Below, piece after piece: positions 13,132-22,322 of a stretch of DNA of 30,800 nt. This DNA is from Balneolaceae bacterium. Its GTDB lineage: Bacteria > Bacteroidota > Rhodothermia > Balneolales > Balneolaceae. The position numbers were made by a program, and so were the translations under genes. Where the stretch lies: the NCBI GenBank assembly GCA_007123985.1, contig SLGA01000215.1:1-30800 (forward strand), read 5' to 3'. The notes under the pieces are model-generated. The model saw nothing but the letters and a program-made list of their open reading frames with translations. It had not been told where the DNA came from and made no database searches. The first letter of the stretch is position 1, and each line of letters opens with the position of its first letter.

Positions 13132-15720
13132 ATGAGTTCTTATAACCCCTCAGCCATTGAAAAAAAATGGCAAGACTACTGGCTTGAAAATAAAACGTTT
13201 AAAACACCTGAAGATCACAGCAAGCCGAAATATTATATACTTGATATGTTCCCATACCCAAGTGGTTCGGGATTACATGTTGGCCATCCGGAGGGATACA
13301 CTGCTACAGATATTTTAGCTCGATACAAAAGAATGAAGGGCTTCAATGTGTTACATCCAATCGGGTGGGATGCATTTGGCCTTCCCGCAGAGCAGTACGC
13401 CGTAAAAACAGGAACTCATCCAAGAATTACAACTGAGAGAAACATTAAGCGATTCAGAGAACAGCTTCAAATGCTTGGCTTTTCTTACGATTGGGATCGT
13501 GAAGTGGATACAACCGACCCCGATTATTATAAATGGACACAGTGGATTTTTCTGAAATTATTTGAACGCGGCCTTGCTTACGAAGATGAGCAGCCTGTTA
13601 ATTGGTGTCCCGAGCTTGGAACAGTTCTGGCAAATGAAGAGGTTATCGATGGGAAAAGTGAGGTGGGTGGCTATCCTGTGGTGAGGAGGCCCATGCGGCA
13701 GTGGGTACTGAAAATTACAGCTTACGCCGAGCAACTTCTGAATGACCTTGATGATCTCGACTGGCCTGAATCAACCAAAGAGATGCAGCGCAACTGGATT
13801 GGTAAATCAATCGGTGCTGAAGTTGATTTTGCTGTTCCAGCACATGATGAAAAGATCAGGGTGTTTACCACCCGGCCCGATACACTTTTTGGTGCAACTT
13901 ATATGGTTTTAGCACCGGAGCACCATTTAACAGATATTATTACGACGGATAAGCAGCGTGCAGATGTTAAAGCTTATAAAGAGGCTGCAGCCAACAAATC
14001 CGACCTTGAGCGCCAGGAACTTACCAAAGAGAAAACAGGTGTGTTTACCGGAGCTTATGCCGTAAATCCGGTAAATGGTGTTGAAATACCGATATGGATA
14101 GCGGATTATGTATTGGCTCATTACGGTACCGGAGCTATAATGGCTGTTCCCGGTGAAGATGAACGCGATTGGGAATTTGCTGAAAAATTTGATCTGCCAA
14201 TTATTCGAACCGTACAGCCACCAGAGGATTTTGACGGAAAAGCATACACAGGAGATGGCCCATCGATCAACAGTGATTTTTTGAACGGGCTTCACATCAC
14301 AGAAGCCAAAACAAAGATTATTGCCTGGCTTGAAGAGAATGGCGTTGGGAAAAAGAGTATAAACTATAAACTGCGCGACTGGCTCTTTTCACGGCAGCGA
14401 TACTGGGGTGAGCCTTTCCCTATACTTCATGTGGACGGCGAACCAAAAGCAGTGCCGGAATCAGAACTGCCCGTTACACTGCCCGAAGTGGATCATTTTC
14501 AACCTACAAAAACAGGTGAGCCACCTTTAGCAAGAGCCAAAAACTGGGTGGAGACAATTGACCCGGAAACCGGCAAAAAAGGATTGCGCGAAACAAACAC
14601 TATGCCGCAGTGGGCAGGTTCTTGCTGGTACTACCTGCGATATATCAGCCCCGATTTCGACGGAGGTCCTGTTGATAAGAACGAAGAAAAATACTGGATG
14701 CCGGTTGACCTTTATGTTGGAGGTGCCGAACACTCCGTACTGCATCTGCTATATGCACGATTCTGGCACAAAGTTCTTTACGATTGTGGAGTTGTATCTA
14801 CAAAAGAGCCATTCCAGCGCCTTGTGCATCAGGGAATGATTTTAGGAGAAGTGGAATATACCGCCTACGAAAATGACGGTAAAATTGTAAGTGCAGAAGA
14901 GGCCGGTGAACTTGAAAATGTAAAACGAGTACCGCTTTCAGAAACCGAGGTGGAGAAAAAAGGTGAGCGATTTGTGATGAAAGGCACTGAAATTTCCGTT
15001 GATGCACGTGCACATAAAATGTCAAAATCACGTGGAAATGTTATCAATCCGGACGATGTAGTGGAACGATATGGTGCTGATTCTCTGCGCTTATATGAGA
15101 TGTTTATGGGGCCGCTTGAGCAGGTAAAACCCTGGAGCACCAAAGGTGTAGAAGGAGTAAATCGCTTTCTGAATCGTTCCTGGAGATTGTTTATTGATGC
15201 GGGCAATGATAATGAGTGGAGGATAATCAATGATGAGCCAAACCGCGATCAGCTGAAGGTTTTACATGAAGCCATCAAAAAAGTAACCGAAGATATTGAG
15301 AACATGCGCTTCAATACGGCTATTTCTGCTTTGATGATTTTTGTGAATGAAGCAAATCAATGGAACGGGTTGCCGAAATCCATAGCTGAATCATTTGTAA
15401 TTCTGCTCTCGCCGTTTGCACCACATATAGCAGAGGAGCTCTGGAACCGCCTCGGAAAAAATCAATCGGTTACTTATGCAAAGTGGCCCGATTTCGAAGA
15501 AGAGTATTTAAAGAGCGATTCAATCGAACTACCTATACAGGTGAATGGAAAAGTGAGAGCAAATATCACTATACCTGCGGATAAGGTGAAGGACAAAGAT
15601 TTTGTAATAGGTCTGGCGAAACAGAATAAAAATATTGAACGCCATCTCGACGGCACCGTTACAATAAAAGAGATTTTTGTGCCGGGCAGAATTGTCAATC
15701 TGGTGGTGAAACCTGCCTGA
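13132..15720 (+). CDS. leuS: Leucyl-tRNA synthetase
   Basis: Charges tRNA-Leu with leucine. At 862 residues it is a full-length bacterial LeuRS. Class I signatures: the HIGH-type HVGH at 49-52 within PYPSGSGLHVGHPEGY, and KMSKS at 629-633 within AHKMSKSRGNVINPDD. The editing domain CP1 (about 220-415) contains the Thr-rich FTTRPDTLFGATY motif and the GTGAIMAVPGEDERDWEFA block, so post-transfer editing should work. The C-terminal part has the anticodon-binding helices and a final small domain (VNGKVRANI). It ends 5 bp before the convergent propeller lipoprotein gene, leaving no room for a separate terminator between them. Confidence 0.98.
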   Translation: MSSYNPSAIEKKWQDYWLENKTFKTPEDHSKPKYYILDMFPYPSGSGLHVGHPEGYTATDILARYKRMKGFNVLHPIGWDAFGLPAEQYAVKTGTHPRITTERNIKRFREQLQMLGFSYDWDREVDTTDPDYYKWTQWIFLKLFERGLAYEDEQPVNWCPELGTVLANEEVIDGKSEVGGYPVVRRPMRQWVLKITAYAEQLLNDLDDLDWPESTKEMQRNWIGKSIGAEVDFAVPAHDEKIRVFTTRPDTLFGATYMVLAPEHHLTDIITTDKQRADVKAYKEAAANKSDLERQELTKEKTGVFTGAYAVNPVNGVEIPIWIADYVLAHYGTGAIMAVPGEDERDWEFAEKFDLPIIRTVQPPEDFDGKAYTGDGPSINSDFLNGLHITEAKTKIIAWLEENGVGKKSINYKLRDWLFSRQRYWGEPFPILHVDGEPKAVPESELPVTLPEVDHFQPTKTGEPPLARAKNWVETIDPETGKKGLRETNTMPQWAGSCWYYLRYISPDFDGGPVDKNEEKYWMPVDLYVGGAEHSVLHLLYARFWHKVLYDCGVVSTKEPFQRLVHQGMILGEVEYTAYENDGKIVSAEEAGELENVKRVPLSETEVEKKGERFVMKGTEISVDARAHKMSKSRGNVINPDDVVERYGADSLRLYEMFMGPLEQVKPWSTKGVEGVNRFLNRSWRLFIDAGNDNEWRIINDEPNRDQLKVLHEAIKKVTEDIENMRFNTAISALMIFVNEANQWNGLPKSIAESFVILLSPFAPHIAEELWNRLGKNQSVTYAKWPDFEEEYLKSDSIELPIQVNGKVRANITIPADKVKDKDFVIGLAKQNKNIERHLDGTVTIKEIFVPGRIVNLVVKPA

Positions 15721-15725
15721 CCAAC

Positions 15726-17219
15726 CTAATCCTCCATCTGGGTGTTACTCACAAATGCAATATAGCGGCTGTCGGGCGACCAGCTCGGCACGTTGATGGT
15801 ACCCTGTCCGCCGTACAGGTATGCAATAACTTCAGGTTCTCCGCCATCAAGCGGCATTTTACGAAGGTAAACATGTTTGTAGAACGGATGATCGCCCGAA
15901 GGCACTTCAGGCATGTAAGATAGAAATACAACTGTTTTGCCATCAGGCGAAATATGCGGAAACCAATCCTGATATTCATCAAATGTAAGCTGCTCCTGCT
16001 CACTTCCATCAGGGCGCATCCTCCATATTTGCATTGTTCCTGTTCGCTCAGAATTGAAATAGATGTACTTACCGTCCGGTGTATACTCTGAGCCGTCGTC
16101 AAGCCCGGGGGTATCGGTTAGCTGAACCTCCTCACCACCATCCACACTGATTTTGTAGATATCGTACTGACCGTTTCTCAGCCCCGTATAAGTTAGTGTA
16201 TCGTCTCCGGCCGACCATCCGTGCAGATAGGAGGGCCCCAAATCGGTTACAAGTGTAGGTGTGCCACCTTCAATCGGCATCACATAGACAATAGACTGCC
16301 CATTATGATCTTCGCTGTGATGACTGATTCCAAGAAGTTCACCACTGAATGAAATTACATGATCGTTATTGTTTCTTGTGGCAAAATCGGAATAGATGAC
16401 AGTTGGCTCTCGGGTTTCAAGATCGAAATTGTAGAGCAGGCCATCGGCGTTATAAATTAATGATCTGCCGTCGATCGTCCAGTTTGGCGCTTGTAGTGAC
16501 CGGTTTTCCTCGTGAACCACTTCAAGATGTCCTGTATTAACATTAAGTATTTCCACTCGCGATCCAATGTACTCTTGATAGGGAGTGTAATCATCATCCA
16601 TAGGTACGGTAACGCGAACATTACTGAATTGAACATCACCGGTAGATGCGAAGAGCCCAATATTTACATCATTGTTCAGCACAAGATCAACGCTTTCTCT
16701 GCTAATAAACGGATCGCCAAATTTCGCGGCCGACAGTATGAACGTATTTCCTCTTCTTTCAAGCTGTATAACATTTGCATCGGTTACATCCAGTTTTCTT
16801 AATGTAGTTTGTGAACCCTGATCGGCCCGATATGCCAGGTAAGTGTTTCCATCAGCATCAACGATGGCGCTTACGTGAGGTGACTCTTCATCCATGTTGT
16901 TGCGAATACTCCACCCCGCCTGAGCTGATTCACCTGAAAGTTCATCAATCCTGGTGCGAAGAATAAAATTACCGGTTTGATCTGTAGACAGATACTGAAA
17001 GGACTCTTGCCCGTCTGAAAATCCGTTTCCAGAACCTGAAATTGAAAAAAATTGTCTGTCAGAATTAAAAGAAGCTGAGCCTTGAAATTCGGCTTCACCG
17101 ATTGTTACCAATTCTGAGAAAAGGCCTATATCCGGCACTTCACTATCCGTGCAGGAAGCGAATAAAAACATAGCCATAAATATACAGATGAGATAGAATG
17201 AGTTCATAATGCAGTTCAT
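15726..17219 (-). CDS. Lipoprotein with lectin-like N-domain and TolB-type beta-propeller
   Basis: A 497-residue exported lipoprotein. The signal peptide ends LFASC with the lipid cysteine at 23 (19 if the second ATG, MNSFYL, is used). Residues about 30-205 have the look of a concanavalin-like jelly roll of the DUF1349 kind: GSGNGF, then NFILRTRID and AGWSIRN. From about 215 on there are repeated propeller blades of the TolB/WD40-like type: YTPDGKYIYFNSERTG, IWRMRPDGSEQEQLT, HISPDGKTVVFLSY and WSPDSRYIAFVS. Such proteins often bind proteins or glycans at the envelope. It follows the PQQ-dehydrogenase gene after 60 nt on the same strand, so the two may be cotranscribed. No enzymatic motif is seen. 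Confidence 0.8.
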   Translation of the reverse strand: MNCIMNSFYLICIFMAMFLFASCTDSEVPDIGLFSELVTIGEAEFQGSASFNSDRQFFSISGSGNGFSDGQESFQYLSTDQTGNFILRTRIDELSGESAQAGWSIRNNMDEESPHVSAIVDADGNTYLAYRADQGSQTTLRKLDVTDANVIQLERRGNTFILSAAKFGDPFISRESVDLVLNNDVNIGLFASTGDVQFSNVRVTVPMDDDYTPYQEYIGSRVEILNVNTGHLEVVHEENRSLQAPNWTIDGRSLIYNADGLLYNFDLETREPTVIYSDFATRNNNDHVISFSGELLGISHHSEDHNGQSIVYVMPIEGGTPTLVTDLGPSYLHGWSAGDDTLTYTGLRNGQYDIYKISVDGGEEVQLTDTPGLDDGSEYTPDGKYIYFNSERTGTMQIWRMRPDGSEQEQLTFDEYQDWFPHISPDGKTVVFLSYMPEVPSGDHPFYKHVYLRKMPLDGGEPEVIAYLYGGQGTINVPSWSPDSRYIAFVSNTQMED

Positions 17220-17279
17220 TAAGTTTGTTTACATGTAAGAAATATGATGATTTGAGCCAAGAAATCAATGTGTTTTTTA

Positions 17280-19421
17280 TTAATCATAATCCGGGAGTGA
17301 AAATGCAACATACTTATCACCTGATGGAGTACCCATTTTACCGCCTCCCGCAGCTATTACCACATATTGTCTGCCGTTGATCATGTATGTGGCTGGTGTG
17401 GCATATCCGCCTGCCGGGAGGTCGGTTTCCCAAAGCAGTTCTCCATTTGATTTATCAAATGCCCGGAATTTTTCATCCTTGGTTGCCCCGATGAACAGAA
17501 GGCCACCAGATGTAACCACCGGTCCGCCATAGTTTTCGGTACCTGTTTGCGGGATACCACGTTCAGAGAGCTCGTCAAATTCACCAAGCGGTATTTTCCA
17601 TTCATACTCTCCGGTGTTGAGATTGATGGCATTTAGTGTTCCCCATGGAGGTTTAATAGCAGGATAGCCATCAGGATCAAAAAAACGATTATAGCCGGTA
17701 TGGGTGTAGAGTACCTGCGGAGCGCGGCTCATATCAATTCGTATTGGTTCTGCATCGGGTGCATCCGGGTCTTTCAGATAGTTGATCAAAGCGGATACTT
17801 CTTCATCCGTTAAATGTGAAAAGGGAGGCATTACTCCACGTCCTTTCGTAATGATGTCTTGAAGTTCGGCTTCCTCAAAACGGTTTTCAATATTCAGCAG
17901 AGAGGGCATGTTGCTATGTCCTTCGCCGGAGCGATCGGATCCGTGACAAGCTGCACAATTTAAAGCATAAATTCTGTTTCCTGCTGAAATGGGTTTGTCA
18001 TCTTCAGGTTCCAGTGGAACCATCTCCAAAATCCACGGCATTTCATTCGAATTTACGTAAAGTATTCCTGTTTCAGGGTCAAATGCAGCACCACCCCACT
18101 CAGCGCCTCCATCGAAACCCGGAAAAATAAGTGTTCCCTGCGTACTTGGAGGATCCCACATTGATCCAGTTCGGATTTGCCTGAACCTCTCCAAAACCGC
18201 CTGATGAGACTCAGGAGACAGATTCGTGATATCATCTTCGGTAAAGATCTGCCGCGTAAATGGTTTTGGTATTTGAGGTGCAGGCTGTGTTGGCCAGGTT
18301 TCTTCGCCACGCAAGTCTGATTGTGGAACTTCAATTTCCTTTATTGGGAAAAGTGATTCGCCGGTCTCCCTGTTAAAAACAAATACATAACCGGTTTTTG
18401 TAACCTGTGCCACGGCATCCACCCATTTTCCATCATGTTGAACTGTGATTAAGTTCGGAGCTGCTGGAGGGTCATAGTCCCAGATATCATGCCTTACGAA
18501 CTGGTAGTGCCAAATTCGTTCGCCGGTATTTGCATTCAGAGCAAGGAGGGAGGTTCCGAAAAGATTCTCTCCAAGTCGGTCACCTCCGTAAAAGTCGTGA
18601 CCGGGTGAAGCAACAGGTACAAAAACAATTTCGCGCTCATCATCAAGGCTCATGCCCGGCCAGCTGTTTGTATTTCCAACGCGTGTCCACGCATCGGGAG
18701 GCCATGTATCGTATCCATATTCTCCGGGATGAGGAATTGTGTGAAATATCCACTCTATTTCGCCTGTTCGAACATTAAATGCTCTGATATGGCCAGGTGC
18801 CCTGTTAAAAACTCTGGAACCAATTATGAGTTTATCATGATGAATAATTCCCGGTGAAGTGGCTGTAGCTGTCACGTCTAGTGCGTCTCTTCCGAGGCCT
18901 GTTGCAAAATCAATTGAACCTCCTTCACCAAAATCATTGGATTGCAGCCCCGTCTTTGCATTTATACTATAAAGCCTGTGGCCGGCAACATAGAGTAAGC
19001 GTTCATCATCCATTCCATCCGACCAGTATGCAACCCCTCGATTTACACCCCTTGCAGCCGGTTCTTCTCCTTCAAAAGGATCAAATAACCAGAGCAGTTC
19101 CCCGGTTGCGGCATCTAGTGCAAATAGCTTTTTCAGTGGCGATGTTGAATAGAGTATTCCATTGATAATGATAGGATTAGCCTGTATTTCAGTTCGTACA
19201 CCATCAATAAGATCACCCGTTGAAAAGGTCCATGCAACTTCAAGCTGATTAACATTTTCTGTTGTAATTTGATCAAGTGACGAAAACTGAGAAGAGGTAT
19301 GATCACCCAAATATGAATTCCAGTTTTGATAGTTTGAATTGTTCAAATCTGGCGGAGATGGTTCAACCGAGCAAGACGTAAATATCATGAGGTAGAAGGG
19401 AAGTAGCAGAAATCTCTTCAT
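17280..19421 (-). CDS. PQQ-dependent dehydrogenase with an internal cytochrome c domain, lipoprotein
   Basis: A periplasmic quinoprotein alcohol/sugar-type dehydrogenase of 713 residues. The lipobox FTSC places lipidated Cys17. An eight-bladed propeller of the BamB/PQQ kind begins at about 30 (WNSYLGD), with blade motifs such as LFALDAATGELLWLF (99-113) and ALNANTGERIWHY. Between residues about 475 and 555 a cytochrome c domain is inserted, with haem motif CAACH (489-493) and candidate axial Met531 in GVMPPF. The propeller then closes (LNTGEYEWKIPLG, FRAFDKSNGELLWETD, GGKMGTPSGDKYVAFSLP). Electrons would pass from PQQ to haem c and on to the respiratory chain. No PQQ-synthesis genes are in the window. 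The substrate is unknown. Confidence 0.88.
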   Translation of the reverse strand: MKRFLLLPFYLMIFTSCSVEPSPPDLNNSNYQNWNSYLGDHTSSQFSSLDQITTENVNQLEVAWTFSTGDLIDGVRTEIQANPIIINGILYSTSPLKKLFALDAATGELLWLFDPFEGEEPAARGVNRGVAYWSDGMDDERLLYVAGHRLYSINAKTGLQSNDFGEGGSIDFATGLGRDALDVTATATSPGIIHHDKLIIGSRVFNRAPGHIRAFNVRTGEIEWIFHTIPHPGEYGYDTWPPDAWTRVGNTNSWPGMSLDDEREIVFVPVASPGHDFYGGDRLGENLFGTSLLALNANTGERIWHYQFVRHDIWDYDPPAAPNLITVQHDGKWVDAVAQVTKTGYVFVFNRETGESLFPIKEIEVPQSDLRGEETWPTQPAPQIPKPFTRQIFTEDDITNLSPESHQAVLERFRQIRTGSMWDPPSTQGTLIFPGFDGGAEWGGAAFDPETGILYVNSNEMPWILEMVPLEPEDDKPISAGNRIYALNCAACHGSDRSGEGHSNMPSLLNIENRFEEAELQDIITKGRGVMPPFSHLTDEEVSALINYLKDPDAPDAEPIRIDMSRAPQVLYTHTGYNRFFDPDGYPAIKPPWGTLNAINLNTGEYEWKIPLGEFDELSERGIPQTGTENYGGPVVTSGGLLFIGATKDEKFRAFDKSNGELLWETDLPAGGYATPATYMINGRQYVVIAAGGGKMGTPSGDKYVAFSLPDYD

Positions 19422-19487
19422 TAAGTCAGGAAATTATCTGTGTGAGTATTTGTATACTTCATGTACAATATTATTTAATTGGTTAAA

Positions 19488-20249
19488 ATGAAATTTAAAG
19501 ATAAGGTTTTCATCATAACCGGAGCCACAAGTGGCATGGGAAGGTCAATAGCTACTGAATTTTCCGGCGAGGGGGCAGCATGTGTGTTAAGCGGTAGAAA
19601 TGCGGAACGAGGCACTTCACTTGCGGACGAATTAACAGGAAAGGGTGGAAAAGCTATATTTCTTGCCGGTGATGTTGGCCTGGAAGAAATAAACAAGAGA
19701 CTTGTTGAAACAGCGCTTCAAAATTTTGGGAAATTAGACGGAGTTATAACCAATGCTGGAATGCTTGGACTTGGAAAAGTAACCGATTTGGAGTCTGATG
19801 TTTGGCAGGAAACATTTCAGACGAATGTTTATTCCGTTTTTTATCTGCTGAAACATGCAATACCGGAGATGCAAAAAAATGGTTCAGGCAGAGTAATTGT
19901 GAATGCTTCAATCGCTGCGTTCAAGTCATTTCCAAATCATCCCGCGTATTGTGCTTCAAAAGCTGCAGCAGTTTCGCTTGCTAAACAAATTGCATCAGAT
20001 TATGGACCTGAAATACGAGTTAATGCAATCTGTCCCGGCCCGGTAGATACCCCATTTTTACACGATTCTGCCATCGCATTTCCTGATCCTGAAAAAGCAG
20101 TTGCTGAAGCGGGTGAAAAAACTCTCCTAAAACGCCTGGGGAAACCTGATGATATTGCAAAACTTGTGGCATTTCTTGCCGGTGATGAATCCAGCTGGAT
20201 TACCGGTAGTTCTTATATTATTGACGGCGGAACTCTCACAGCAGGATAA
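19488..20249 (+). CDS. SDR-family NAD(P)-dependent oxidoreductase
   Basis: Classical short-chain dehydrogenase of 253 residues acting on a hydroxyl/keto pair. Cofactor motif TGATSGMG (11-18), NAG (89-91), catalytic Ser141, Tyr154 and Lys158 in the YCASK block, and ICPGPVDTPF after it. The Gly-rich start and the SGRNAERG loop with Arg37 suggest NADP(H), but this is not decisive. The ATG at 19488 is preferred over a TTG at 19479 that adds three residues. It diverges from the PQQ dehydrogenase across only 66 bp and precedes the acyl-CoA synthetase by 140 nt on the same strand. It might belong to the same acid- or lipid-handling module; the substrate is unknown. Confidence 0.9.
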   Translation: MKFKDKVFIITGATSGMGRSIATEFSGEGAACVLSGRNAERGTSLADELTGKGGKAIFLAGDVGLEEINKRLVETALQNFGKLDGVITNAGMLGLGKVTDLESDVWQETFQTNVYSVFYLLKHAIPEMQKNGSGRVIVNASIAAFKSFPNHPAYCASKAAAVSLAKQIASDYGPEIRVNAICPGPVDTPFLHDSAIAFPDPEKAVAEAGEKTLLKRLGKPDDIAKLVAFLAGDESSWITGSSYIIDGGTLTAG

Positions 20250-20389
20250 ATATTTTTACGTTGCGATATACCTCAATTGCGAATCGTATTTTAATATTTA
20301 GTGCCAAGCAGGTATATTCTCGTTCGCTTTTGGAATTGGAGCTTTCAAATAAACAGAACAACAGGGCGTAATTTATCTGCTCGTTATTT

Positions 20390-22321
20390 ATGGAAAACAG
20401 GATAGTTGCTGAGAACATGGCTCAGCTTTTTAAACGTGCTGCCGAACAGTATGGTGATCTTCCGGCTTTTGCAACACGAAAAAAAGAGCTTGAGTGGGAA
20501 CCCGTTTCTTTTCGTGATCTGTATAACAGGGGAATAAACCTTGCAACCGGTTTAATTGAAATGGGTATTGAGGCGAATGAACATGTTGGCCTGTTTGGGG
20601 ATAATCGATTTGAATGGATCCTGACAGATTGCGGAATTCAGCTTAGCGGTGCAGCTGATGTGCCTCGTGGCCGTGATATCACAGACACAGAGCTTGTGTA
20701 CATTATCAATCACGCAGAGATAAAAGTTGCGTTCGCTGAAACCGAAATACTGGCAGAGCGAATATTTAAACTCCGAAAAAAACTGCCTACTCTTCGAACA
20801 ATTATTTTGCATGATGAAAGTGGTTCAGTAAATAAAGATTTTATTCATATCTCGGAAGTGGAAGAAAGGGGTAAACAACTCCGAAATGAAGGCGACAGGA
20901 GAGTGGAGCAAAGAATGGATGCCATCAAACCGGATGATCTTTTCACTTTGATCTACACATCGGGAACCACCGGGAAACCAAAAGGTGTGATGCTCTCCCA
21001 CGCGAATATCATATCTCAAATGAAAGTGATACCTATTGAGCTCTCCTGCACAGATCGTGTACTATCAATACTTCCGGTATGGCACATTTTTGAGCGCGTG
21101 TTTGAAGTGTACACAATTGCAAGCGGAGTTTGCACATACTACAGCAGCATAAGGACTTTGGGTGATGATCTAAAAAATGTTGAACCTACATTTATGGGCT
21201 CTGCGCCGCGATTGTGGGAAAGTCTGCATCAAAGAATTTTAAAAAAGGTAAGAGAGTCTCACCCGATGAGACAGCTGCTTTTTCATACAGCCTATTTTCT
21301 CAGCAAACAGTATAAATCGTCGCTCTATTTCCTGTTTGATAAAAAGCTAAAAACGGAAAGGCAATCGATGTTAAAGAGAATTTTCTTATTGCCACTTCAT
21401 GCCTTGCGATGGGTTGTGGTGACGCCTTTTTACGGATTTTTTAACGTGGCCGTACTTGAACCTGTTCGAATGAGTGCAGGCGGATCACTTAAAGCTACGG
21501 TTTCTGGCGGCGGAGCACTTCCGACCGAGATCGACCGCTTTTTCAATTTCATAGGCATACCGGTATTGGAAGGGTACGGAATGACGGAAACCTCTCCGGT
21601 AATTGCAGTTCGAACCGAAGATGAACTTGTGATTGGTACTGTAGGGCCCGTTGTTGCCGATACAGATGTGAGAATTGTAGATCTTGAAACCGGTGATACC
21701 CTTTTCCCTGATGAAAATTATCCGGATAACGGAAGGGGTTTGCGTGGTGAAATTCATGTGAAGGGTCCACAGGTAATGCAGGGTTATTATAAAGAAAAAG
21801 AACTCACTGAAAATACCATCAGAAATGGCTGGCTTCGCACGGGCGACCTTGGAATGATCACATTTAACAATTGCCTGAAGATTCTTGGGCGTTCAAAATC
21901 CACAATTGTGCTGCTGAGTGGTGAAAATCTTGAACCTGAACCCATCGAAATGCGGCTTACTCACAGCAGGCTTATAGAACATTGTATGGTTGTGGGACAA
22001 GACAAAAAGCACATCGGAGCCCTTATTGTACCCGATTTGGATGGTCTACGTGAATTCGGTATTGAGGTGAAAACACTCAATGATGCTGCCGTAAACGATC
22101 AGGCAAAAAAGCTTATTCAATCAGAGATTAAAAAAGTAGTTTCGCCTGCAAATGGTTTTAAACGCCACGAACTGATACAGGAATTTGCCCTATTGCCAGA
22201 AAACTTTAAAAATGGTGAAGAACTAACCAGCCTGTATAAAATGAAGCGACACATTATCCAGGATAAATACGCCGATCAAATTGAAGCAATGTTCAATCAC
22301 GAATCAACCAGAGTAAAATAG
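20390..22321 (+). CDS. Long-chain acyl-CoA synthetase (FadD15/FACL type)
   Basis: Adenylates a carboxylic acid with ATP and transfers the acyl group to CoA, releasing AMP and PPi. ANL-superfamily signatures: the P loop YTSGTTGKPKG (189-199), EGYGMTETSP (about 394-403), the LRTGDLG hinge region (near 480), and the C-terminal lysine region LTSLYKMKRHIIQDKY. At 643 residues it has the length of the FadD15/AMP-forming long-chain group found in Bacteroidota and Actinobacteria. The helical region around 300-350 (rich in K, R and aromatic residues) is the usual membrane-facing insert of this group. The next gene, a BASS transporter, starts one base after this stop, so the pair is surely one operon. 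Substrate chain length is unknown. Confidence 0.92.
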   Translation: MENRIVAENMAQLFKRAAEQYGDLPAFATRKKELEWEPVSFRDLYNRGINLATGLIEMGIEANEHVGLFGDNRFEWILTDCGIQLSGAADVPRGRDITDTELVYIINHAEIKVAFAETEILAERIFKLRKKLPTLRTIILHDESGSVNKDFIHISEVEERGKQLRNEGDRRVEQRMDAIKPDDLFTLIYTSGTTGKPKGVMLSHANIISQMKVIPIELSCTDRVLSILPVWHIFERVFEVYTIASGVCTYYSSIRTLGDDLKNVEPTFMGSAPRLWESLHQRILKKVRESHPMRQLLFHTAYFLSKQYKSSLYFLFDKKLKTERQSMLKRIFLLPLHALRWVVVTPFYGFFNVAVLEPVRMSAGGSLKATVSGGGALPTEIDRFFNFIGIPVLEGYGMTETSPVIAVRTEDELVIGTVGPVVADTDVRIVDLETGDTLFPDENYPDNGRGLRGEIHVKGPQVMQGYYKEKELTENTIRNGWLRTGDLGMITFNNCLKILGRSKSTIVLLSGENLEPEPIEMRLTHSRLIEHCMVVGQDKKHIGALIVPDLDGLREFGIEVKTLNDAAVNDQAKKLIQSEIKKVVSPANGFKRHELIQEFALLPENFKNGEELTSLYKMKRHIIQDKYADQIEAMFNHESTRVK

Positions 22322-22322
22322 C

